Assembly: GCA_934157235.1 (NCBI GenBank)
Contig: CAKPHH010000005.1
Span: 1 to 64,000 of the forward strand
DNA from: an uncultured Bacilli bacterium
GTDB taxonomy: Bacteria > Bacillota_I > Bacilli_A > RF39 > UBA660
Direction: 5' to 3'
DNA: 64,000 bases
This document shows, in pieces, positions 43,742 through 51,409 of the stretch. The notes beneath the pieces were generated by a model. It saw only the letters and a program-made list of their open reading frames with translations. It made no database searches and was not told where the DNA came from. The translations under genes and the position numbers were made by a program. Within the stretch, counting starts at the first letter, position 1. The number at the start of each line of letters is the position of its first letter.

Positions 43742-45637
43742 ATGACAGATCTAATGCCGGCTGGAGTAATCTCCGATTTAATAAGAACCGTATTAACTAC
43801 ACTTATAGATAGACCAGCATTCCTTATTTTAGGAGTAGTTTATGAGGTGTTTTTTAAAGTAGCAACCGCCGAACTATTCACAAATGAACTAGTAAGAACA
43901 ATATATTATAGATGCCAAATGGTAATTGGTATTTTTATGTTGTTTAAATTTTCGGTAACCATTCTAGAAGGAATCGTTGATCCAAATAGGGTAACAGATA
44001 AGAAAAATGGTGCTGGAAAAATAATCAGTAGAATTATTACCTCTCTAGTAATATTAGCCTTAATTACTCCAATAAATATTCCTAACCCTTCAAACAAATG
44101 GGAAGAACAGTTAAATAGTAATGGTATTATCTTTGGAGCATTATATTCATTGCAAGATAGAATTTTAACAAATAATACTCTTGGTAAACTTATTTTGGGT
44201 ACTCTTGATAATAGTAACGATAAAAATGCCAGTTTAAAAGAGGCGGGCGATGAGTTTACCAAAAGTATTCTGCAGGGATTTATAAGATACAATTTAAAAC
44301 CGCTCTCAGAAATGAAAGACAATAAGTATGAAGATCCAATCGTCGGTAGCGAAGAATACGAAAGCAATCCTAAAAATAGAGTATGTAGCACAGATTCCGC
44401 TATTGAGAAAATATATGAGAAGGGAACAACCCAAGAAATAATTTCAATGGTAAACTTAGAGTGTTCTGCCCAAAGCGGTGGTGTAGGAACAGTCTTTGGC
44501 GCAATAAAAAAACTAGCTGGTGCAGGAAGATATGTATTTGCCTATAGTCCAATCGGTGGAGTTGCCGCTTATATAATTTCCATAATTTTAATTGGTTTTA
44601 CTGTAGATATTGCCATTCGTGCTATTAAGTTAGCAGTTTTACGTTTAATAGCTCCAATTCCAATAATAAGCCATATGAATATTTCTGCAAAAGAAGGAAA
44701 AGGTGCTGATTCATTTAGTTTATGGACAAAATCAATCACAACAACATATATAGATTTATTTGTTAGGTTAGCAGTTTTATACTTCGTAATAGCTCTAATT
44801 CATGACATGTTGGCAAATGGAGTAAGGGTAAATGTTGGTACTGGTTTAACAGGTGCCATAGCATTCGTATTCATAGTAATTGGTTTATTCCTTTTTGCAA
44901 GACAAGCACCTAAATTCCTTCAAGATGTTTTAGGCTTACAAGGAACAATGAGTAACATCGGATTATCTGCTATATTAGCCGGAGCAGGGGCACTTAGAGC
45001 TGGCGGAACATTCCATGATGCACTAAATGCAACAAGAGATTCTGTTGACTCTAATATAAATGCAATAAATAGTGGAAAAGCAGCTCCGGGACTTGGTCTG
45101 GCTTATAATTCCGGACGAGATTTGGCCGCAAAAATGATTACAGGAAATGAAAAAATGACATACCAGCAAATGCAAAGAGGTCGTGCTGAATTAGCCAGAG
45201 AAGGAATTACAGCACATAGTGCTGATGCAGTTCATAATGCCGCAATTGCTGCCGCCGCCTTTACCGATAGGATGGCGGACGATGCTAAGGCAGGCAGATT
45301 CACATATATGAACAACGATGGAACAACCGGAACATACAAATGGAAGGATGATCATGGTGTGACACATAATGTTACAAACGCAGCTGAGATGGCACTTGCA
45401 CTTGATCAACAGAGAACTATATCTGGAACATTACAATCAAAAGATAAAAAGATTGATGCCGAAGTTAGCAAATATGGTGAGAGTCGTAGTTGGCGAGATA
45501 AAAAGAGAATGGATAATACAGGTACACCAGCGAGAAGAAATCAATATAGAGCCGACAGGCATAATACAAGATATGGCTCTGGCCCAGATGTTGTCAACGT
45601 AAGACAGGCTGGCGTTGATGTATCTGAACATAACTAA
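43742..45637 (+). CDS. VirB6/TrbL-like polytopic channel protein
   Basis: A 631-aa protein. Its first 420 residues hold about six membrane segments (near 22-40, 55-75, 92-108, 270-295, 345-362 and 375-392) with an extracellular loop between the third and fourth. The AAPIPI-like signature of this family appears as KLAVLRLIAPIPIISHMNI. The last 200 residues are soluble and rich in Ala, Asp and Arg. VirB6/TrbL proteins form the inner-membrane channel of type IV secretion systems. It starts 15 bp after the VirB2-like gene, with AGAGGTGAT. Confidence 0.8.
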   Translation: MTDLMPAGVISDLIRTVLTTLIDRPAFLILGVVYEVFFKVATAELFTNELVRTIYYRCQMVIGIFMLFKFSVTILEGIVDPNRVTDKKNGAGKIISRIITSLVILALITPINIPNPSNKWEEQLNSNGIIFGALYSLQDRILTNNTLGKLILGTLDNSNDKNASLKEAGDEFTKSILQGFIRYNLKPLSEMKDNKYEDPIVGSEEYESNPKNRVCSTDSAIEKIYEKGTTQEIISMVNLECSAQSGGVGTVFGAIKKLAGAGRYVFAYSPIGGVAAYIISIILIGFTVDIAIRAIKLAVLRLIAPIPIISHMNISAKEGKGADSFSLWTKSITTTYIDLFVRLAVLYFVIALIHDMLANGVRVNVGTGLTGAIAFVFIVIGLFLFARQAPKFLQDVLGLQGTMSNIGLSAILAGAGALRAGGTFHDALNATRDSVDSNINAINSGKAAPGLGLAYNSGRDLAAKMITGNEKMTYQQMQRGRAELAREGITAHSADAVHNAAIAAAAFTDRMADDAKAGRFTYMNNDGTTGTYKWKDDHGVTHNVTNAAEMALALDQQRTISGTLQSKDKKIDAEVSKYGESRSWRDKKRMDNTGTPARRNQYRADRHNTRYGSGPDVVNVRQAGVDVSEHN

Positions 45638-45664
45638 TAAAAAATAAAAAGGAGTGTGATATAG

Positions 45665-45976
45665 ATGAATGATTACTTAATACCCGCTAATACAAAGAAT
45701 GGGCAATTAATATTAGGTATATTTAGAACTGGTGATTTAGTACTTTTAATATCTGGAGTTGTTGCAACTGTCCTAATACTAGCAACAATTCCAATCACTT
45801 CAACACTTGGCACTATACTAGCATTATCCCCTGGCATTATATGTGCATTGCTAGTAGCCCCTGTGCCATACTATCACAATGTTTTAAATATAATCATCGA
45901 AATATACGATTATTTAACATCAAGACAAACATATCGTTGGAAAGGTTGGTGCTATAAAGAATGGCTAAAAAAGTAA
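45665..45976 (+). CDS. PrgI/VirB3-like membrane protein
   Basis: A 103-aa protein with two adjacent membrane helices (about residues 25-45 and 48-68) and a short soluble end with YDYLTSRQTYRWKG. It fits the PrgI family of Gram-positive conjugation systems, the VirB3 equivalent that sits beside the VirB4 ATPase. The N-terminal IPANTKNGQLILGIFRTGDL stretch is typical. It overlaps the following VirB4 N-terminal gene by 16 bp. Confidence 0.85.
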   Translation: MNDYLIPANTKNGQLILGIFRTGDLVLLISGVVATVLILATIPITSTLGTILALSPGIICALLVAPVPYYHNVLNIIIEIYDYLTSRQTYRWKGWCYKEWLKK

Positions 45977-46506
45977 CATCTGGTTATACAGAAGATTGGT
46001 TACCAGTAAAAGGTATCCAAAATGGTTTTATAATTACTACAAGTAATCAAAAAGTAACTGGAATAAAAATCACACCAAGAAACATTTTTATTCTAGATCC
46101 ACAAGCTCAAGATAACATTTTAATAAGTTTAAAGAACTTCTATAATATGTTAGACTTTGAATTTTGGCTAGTAGTAGCCGATCGTCCTGTAGATATTTCT
46201 GTTTATATGGCCCAATTACAATTACTTTACAATGAAGCACCAAATCCTGCCATTAGAAAATTAATATTACAAGACATAAATAAAGGAAATATGTTTATCA
46301 ATAATAATATTGTTGATACAGAATATTACATTTTATTTAAAGATAAAAACGTAGATTTACTACAAAAACGTGTTAGAACAATGATTAATGGTTTAGCAAG
46401 TTGTGGTTTAAATGCCGCTCAAGTTAATAATTCTGATTTACGTATTATCTTAGAGAATTTCTTAAATGGGGGATCTAATACTGAGTTTGGGACGGTGATG
46501 TCATAA
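45961..46506 (+). CDS. N-terminal domain of VirB4 as a separate gene
   Basis: A 181-aa soluble protein that resembles the N-terminal part of VirB4/TraE ATPases (VKGIQNGFIITTSNQKVTGIKITPRNIFIL; LLQKRVRTMINGLASCGLNAAQV). It has no P-loop. The ATPase part is encoded by the next gene, whose ATG overlaps this stop by one base (TAATG). The ends are clean, so this looks like a true split gene pair rather than a frameshift. It probably assembles with the VirB4 ATPase at the membrane. Confidence 0.7.
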   Translation: MAKKVTSGYTEDWLPVKGIQNGFIITTSNQKVTGIKITPRNIFILDPQAQDNILISLKNFYNMLDFEFWLVVADRPVDISVYMAQLQLLYNEAPNPAIRKLILQDINKGNMFINNNIVDTEYYILFKDKNVDLLQKRVRTMINGLASCGLNAAQVNNSDLRIILENFLNGGSNTEFGTVMS

Positions 46507-48296
46507 TGAGTATCGGAATAAGAAGCCAATTAGCTCCAAAAGGGCTACATTTCAATCCTAGTGATTTCGTTATTAGTGACAACTATGCTACTATCTTAAC
46601 AGTAGTATCTTATCCTAAATACATTCAACCAGGTTATTTAGCATCCCTAACTAATATGCCAGGTATTAAGGTCGTTGTAAAACACATCCCAGTACCATTC
46701 CAACAAATGGCTAAGATGTTAAATAAACAGGTTGCTGATTTAAAAGAAAAGTATCGTAGTGAAAAAGACTTAACAGTTCGTGAAAGATATCGTCAAGATG
46801 CTGAAAGTTTGGAATATTTCGTTTCTATGTTAGCAGCTAGTCAAGCTCGCATCTTTGACTTTCAAATGCATATCATGATTACAGCACCTACTAAAGAAGG
46901 TCTAGAATTAAAGAAAGTAAATGTTAAAAACTACTTAGATGCTATGGACTTACGTGCTGTATCTCTACGTTTTGAACAAGAGAAAGTTTTAAAATCAATT
47001 TTACCAATTTTCCCATCCCAAGATGTAGAACAAAGAATAGGTACTCCAATTCCTTCCGTAACAATTGCAGCTATGTATCCATTCATCTTTGATAGTATTA
47101 AAGATCCAGGTCTATCAACATTACTTGGTGTAGATTTCTCTGGTGGTGTAATTTTATTTAATCAATTTTTATATAAAATAAGAAAAGAAAATAATCGAAA
47201 TAATGCTAACATGATTATGCTTGGTACCTCTGGTTCTGGTAAATCAACAGCAGCTAAACTTCTTCTAAGAGGTCACATTCGTAATGGTTGCCAAATCGTT
47301 ATTATCGACCCTGAAGATGAATTTAGAGATATTACTCAAGCTTTTGGTGGCGACACAGTAGATATTGGTAAAGGTGGAGAATTTGGTTTAATTAACCCTC
47401 TAGAAGTTGTAATCGATGCCGATGAAGAAGAAATTAAACAAGGTCTAGGTTATACAGTATTAACTAGAACTTTACAATTCTTAAAAGCCTTTATGAAATA
47501 CTACGACCCATCAATTCAAGAAGATGTCTTAACTATGTTTAGTGAAGTAGTACAAGATACATATAAACGTTTTGGTATTGACTTTAATACAGATTTCTCA
47601 CACTATACAAGTGCTGATTATCCAACTTTTAGTGATGTTTACGCTACTATAAAAGGACGTTTAATGTCAATGACCGAACAAACTCAAGAACGTGAAATTA
47701 TGGAACGTCTTGAATTAAAAGTTAGACCAATTACAAAAGAATTAAAATTCTACTTTGATGGTCATACAACAATTAGTAAAGATAGTGACTTCATGGTATT
47801 TAACATTAAAGAATTAATGAATAGTGATACAACCGTAAAAAATGCTTTATTCTTCAATGTTTTAAAATATGCCTGGGGACTATGCTTAGATAGTGAAGTA
47901 GATACAGTCTTAATGGTTGATGAAGCTCACGTGTTATTAGGTGACAAAAATACTTTAGGAGCTGATTTCTTAGCTCAAGTACAACGTCGTGCCCGTAAAT
48001 ATAACACAGGAACAATCATCATAACTCAACAACCAAGTGACTTCTCAGACCCAGCTGTTATTACTCAAGGTAAAGCAATTTTCGATAACTCATCATATTA
48101 CTTAGTAATGGGTCTAAGAAAACAAGCTGTTGAAGATTTATCTTTACTTATCGATTTAAATGATAGTGAAAAAGAAAGTATAAAACGTTATTCTCAAGGT
48201 GAAGCTTTATTCGTTTGTGGAAATAGACGTATGAGAATAAATATTACAGTAACAAAAGAAGAACTAGACTCTTTCGGTACTGGAGGAGGTCTATAG
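46506..48296 (+). CDS. virB4: VirB4-family secretion ATPase
   Basis: A 596-aa ATPase. The first 220 residues are the remaining VirB4 N-terminal domain. Then come Walker A (LGTSGSGKSTAAK, about residues 238-250) and IIDPEDEFRDI. Walker B is TVLMVDEAHVLLG (about 466-478), followed by RRARKYNTGTIIITQQPSDF, typical of VirB4/TraE. VirB4 is the universal energy source of type IV secretion. The gene is coupled to the upstream N-terminal gene by a one-base overlap. Confidence 0.93.
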   Translation: MSIGIRSQLAPKGLHFNPSDFVISDNYATILTVVSYPKYIQPGYLASLTNMPGIKVVVKHIPVPFQQMAKMLNKQVADLKEKYRSEKDLTVRERYRQDAESLEYFVSMLAASQARIFDFQMHIMITAPTKEGLELKKVNVKNYLDAMDLRAVSLRFEQEKVLKSILPIFPSQDVEQRIGTPIPSVTIAAMYPFIFDSIKDPGLSTLLGVDFSGGVILFNQFLYKIRKENNRNNANMIMLGTSGSGKSTAAKLLLRGHIRNGCQIVIIDPEDEFRDITQAFGGDTVDIGKGGEFGLINPLEVVIDADEEEIKQGLGYTVLTRTLQFLKAFMKYYDPSIQEDVLTMFSEVVQDTYKRFGIDFNTDFSHYTSADYPTFSDVYATIKGRLMSMTEQTQEREIMERLELKVRPITKELKFYFDGHTTISKDSDFMVFNIKELMNSDTTVKNALFFNVLKYAWGLCLDSEVDTVLMVDEAHVLLGDKNTLGADFLAQVQRRARKYNTGTIIITQQPSDFSDPAVITQGKAIFDNSSYYLVMGLRKQAVEDLSLLIDLNDSEKESIKRYSQGEALFVCGNRRMRINITVTKEELDSFGTGGGL

Positions 48297-48318
48297 AAAG
48301 TAGTTAGGTGGTGATAGC

Positions 48319-50568
48319 ATGTCATCTTATAAAGCTAATAGAAATGGTAATAATAGCAGTGATAGCAACCTTTCTGAAAAAGAAAGAGCCAATAAAAATA
48401 ATACCAATAATGTTAGAAATGCAGCTGACGTAGCTATCGCATCAGGTAATCCCTATGCTGTCGCTGCTGGTGGTGTCGTAAAAGCCGCTGATAAATTAAC
48501 CGGTGGAAAGGCCAGTGAAAAACTAGGCCAAGGCATGACTAAAGCTATGGACAGAATGCCTGGTGGAAAAAAGATGCAAGATGCCTCTAACAAACTAAGT
48601 GAATCAGGTGCCAGTAATGCTATAGGAAAAGCCGCCGCTGCAAAAAATGGAACTGGTGCTGCAGAAAATGGTCTACCAGCCAGTGAAGCAGGAGCAAAAA
48701 ATATCTCCTTACCAAAAGAAAATTTACTTGGTGAAAGCGGAAATAAAGGTGGAAAACTTGGTTCAAGTAGTGATGATCAAGATGGAAAAAGTCCGTTTGA
48801 AGGTGTAGGAAAAGGGACTATAAATATTAAGAAAGTAGTAGTTATTATTCTACCAATAATCTTAGGATTCTTTGGTGTGATTCTAATTATCGTAATGACT
48901 AGTTCCATAGTATATGGTGACTTTGAAGATGCAATAGGAGCAAGTGATGCCTCTGGTGAATCAACTGGAGACATCATTTATTCAACTTCAAATAAAGAGG
49001 CTAAAGAGTTTTATTCCCGAATTAATGATGTAAAACTTTCTCTCCAACAAGAGGGTAAATTAGTAGATGCTATTCAAATAGTCGCAGTTTATCATACCTT
49101 AACATACTACGATGGTAGTATAAATTACAAAAGTATGACCAAGGCTAGATTAAAAGCAATTGGTGAAGATATTTATGATGGTTATAATCAAGATGATGAT
49201 GCCTATGCAAAAAATCTTGCCGAATCAATCTTTAAAGACTACTTCCCAGAATATGATTTAGAAAAAAGAACAAAACTTGGTTTAGAAACAATTACTTATA
49301 TTAGAAATTATAGTAATTTTATAGGTGATTATAATACTGGAAACTGTTCTTCTCAAGGAACTTGTAATTATAATATCAAAGGTGTAAATACTGGTACAAC
49401 AGTAGTTAATAAAGCAATCAATGGTAAAAGTATAAAGGTTCGTCTAATGAATTGTACTGATCAAGGTTTAGGAACACCAATTGAAGGTGAATCATTAGTA
49501 GATTTTGAAAAGTATATTCTTGGTGTAGTTTATGGTGAGTTAGGTGAAGGACAAAATACTGAAGTATATAAAGTTCAAGCTATCGTAGCTCGTTCCTTTG
49601 CTTTAAGTAGACCAGTAACCATGAATGGTGCTGGAGGCGTAAAACTAGTAACTGAAGGGAATCAAACTATTCTTCAAATCAGAAACTGTACAGAAGATCA
49701 AGTATACTGTGATCCAGAACAAGGATGTTCAACTACTGTTAGTGCAACAGAGGCCGATAGAACAGGAGCCACAATCTATTCCGGACAAACAACAAAACCC
49801 ATAACTATAAAACGACCATTAGCTAAAAATTCTAAGTTAAGAACAGCAGTAAGTTCCGTAATGGGGGAAGTTGCTGTTGATAGTAATGGTTACGTTACTA
49901 ATATTGGTTATCAAGGAACTGTTCAAAATAGATGGAAAACTCTAGCTGAATCCGGTATGGATTATAAACAAATCATCATCTCAGACTATTCTCTAGTTTC
50001 AAGTATTGCTGAAAATACTTGTAATGTAAATGGTACTACTAACTGTGCTGTTGGTGTCTCTGGACCATATGCTAACTGGAAACAGTTTGAAGGTTCTTGG
50101 ATAAATATTACTTTAGGTGATTCTGGTCAAACCATTAAACAAATCGGTTGTTTAGCAACTTCAATTTCTATGTTAATTGCAAAATCTGGCGTAGCAACAA
50201 TAGTTCAAGGAGACTTCAATCCTGGAAGCTTTGTAGAAGCCATGAATAGAAACAATGGTTTCGTCAATGGTGGTAACCTAAGCTGGTATGCCGTTCAACG
50301 TATAGCTCCTAAGTTTAAATATGTAAACTCTATATCAGTAGCTGGTAAAACAAGAGAAGCTAAATTAAATCAACTAAAAGAATTATTAAATAAAGGTTAT
50401 TATGTAGTTGCTGAAGTAAAAGGCGATACTGGACAGCATTGGGTAGCAATAGATAGTATTGTTGGTGATAGAATCATCATGATGGACCCTGGTAGTCGTG
50501 CTACTGACATGTGGACTCAATATAAATGGTATAACACCAGTCGCTTTAATTACTTTAAAGTTGGATAG
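48319..50568 (+). CDS. membrane-anchored wall enzyme with SpoIID and C39-like domains
   Basis: A 749-aa bitopic protein. The cytoplasmic N-terminal part (about 1-170) is rich in Gly, Ala and Lys. One membrane helix follows (about 172-197, VVVIILPIILGFFGVILIIVM), then a linker. A SpoIID/LytB-like domain, known to cut peptidoglycan glycans, has DFEKYILGVVYGELGE and YKVQAIVARSFAL. The C-terminal papain-like C39 peptidase domain carries Cys611 (QIGCLATS), His707 (GQHWVAID) and Asp723 (MMDPG). It would open the wall for the secretion machine, as VirB1-type enzymes do, using two cutting activities. Ribosome site TAGGTGGTGAT. Confidence 0.82.
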   Translation: MSSYKANRNGNNSSDSNLSEKERANKNNTNNVRNAADVAIASGNPYAVAAGGVVKAADKLTGGKASEKLGQGMTKAMDRMPGGKKMQDASNKLSESGASNAIGKAAAAKNGTGAAENGLPASEAGAKNISLPKENLLGESGNKGGKLGSSSDDQDGKSPFEGVGKGTINIKKVVVIILPIILGFFGVILIIVMTSSIVYGDFEDAIGASDASGESTGDIIYSTSNKEAKEFYSRINDVKLSLQQEGKLVDAIQIVAVYHTLTYYDGSINYKSMTKARLKAIGEDIYDGYNQDDDAYAKNLAESIFKDYFPEYDLEKRTKLGLETITYIRNYSNFIGDYNTGNCSSQGTCNYNIKGVNTGTTVVNKAINGKSIKVRLMNCTDQGLGTPIEGESLVDFEKYILGVVYGELGEGQNTEVYKVQAIVARSFALSRPVTMNGAGGVKLVTEGNQTILQIRNCTEDQVYCDPEQGCSTTVSATEADRTGATIYSGQTTKPITIKRPLAKNSKLRTAVSSVMGEVAVDSNGYVTNIGYQGTVQNRWKTLAESGMDYKQIIISDYSLVSSIAENTCNVNGTTNCAVGVSGPYANWKQFEGSWINITLGDSGQTIKQIGCLATSISMLIAKSGVATIVQGDFNPGSFVEAMNRNNGFVNGGNLSWYAVQRIAPKFKYVNSISVAGKTREAKLNQLKELLNKGYYVVAEVKGDTGQHWVAIDSIVGDRIIMMDPGSRATDMWTQYKWYNTSRFNYFKVG

Positions 50569-50577
50569 GAGAGTATA

Positions 50578-51351
50578 ATGAAAAAAAGATATATTGTAAT
50601 TATAATTGTAATAGCAGTTTATTTTATCGTTCTCTTTCTCCTATACGGAAAAGATAACCTTAAACAAAGTAAATTAAAAACAACTCTTATCATAGAAAAT
50701 AGTAGTGTCTGGCAACTTGAAAATAATAAATGGACTAATATGAATAAAAATGCCAATATTACAGATTTAAACTGGGAAGAGTTTAATATCGTTATAGATA
50801 ATAAAAATATTGGTAAATACAATGTAGTTTATGATAATAAATGGTATATATTTGATAGTAAAAGAAAACCATACAACTACGATGGAACTTTCCTTGCTTA
50901 TAGAGCAAACTATGACATGAAAGTTAAAGATTTTACCAAAGAATCAATTACAGACTTTACCTATGTAAACAAAGTATTAAAACAAAATAATCTTTCCCTA
51001 AATCAAGAACTAACAGTCAGTAATTACATTAAAACAGATATTGATAATGACAACCAAGAAGAAACATTCTACTTTATAAGTAACGCTTTTCCTATGGAAA
51101 CAGCTCCTAAAAATATTTTTAGCATTGTTTTTATGGAAAAAAATGATATAATATACCCAATTTATAAATCTATTGAGCAAAATAAAGGTTTAAATGGTTG
51201 TAAACCATATATTAGTGCTATAATAGACGTCGATGAGGACAATAAATATGAGTTTGTCTTATCTTGTAGCAAATATAGTGTTGAAACACCAATTGATATG
51301 TTATATAAATTAAAGAATAAAGAATTTAGAATAATTGTTAGTAATCAATAA
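50578..51351 (+). CDS. single-pass membrane protein of unknown function
   Basis: A 257-aa protein with one N-terminal membrane segment (about residues 4-22, YIVIIIVIAVYFIVLFLLYG) and an extracellular part. The last 110 residues contain repeated acidic stretches such as KTDIDNDNQEETFYFIS and AIIDVDEDNKYEFVLSCS. These look like the DxDxD loops of FG-GAP/VCBS-like calcium-binding folds, but that is a guess. It starts 9 bp after the wall enzyme gene and is probably co-made. Confidence 0.65.
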   Translation: MKKRYIVIIIVIAVYFIVLFLLYGKDNLKQSKLKTTLIIENSSVWQLENNKWTNMNKNANITDLNWEEFNIVIDNKNIGKYNVVYDNKWYIFDSKRKPYNYDGTFLAYRANYDMKVKDFTKESITDFTYVNKVLKQNNLSLNQELTVSNYIKTDIDNDNQEETFYFISNAFPMETAPKNIFSIVFMEKNDIIYPIYKSIEQNKGLNGCKPYISAIIDVDEDNKYEFVLSCSKYSVETPIDMLYKLKNKEFRIIVSNQ

Positions 51352-51378
51352 ATAATAATGCCTTTTTTTGTGAGGAAA

Positions 51379-51387
51379 TGTTATAAT
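51379..51387 (+). promoter_or_regulatory. extended -10 promoter of the coupling ATPase gene
   Basis: TGTTATAAT, 22 bp before the VirD4 start. No convincing -35 is visible. Confidence 0.5.
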
Positions 51388-51409
51388 ATAAACGAAAGGG
51401 AGTAGTAAC

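Noticed and set aside
43906..44391. A 161-aa minus-strand ORF
   Set aside because: It lies wholly inside the VirB6-like gene on the other strand, has no ribosome site and no recognisable domain.
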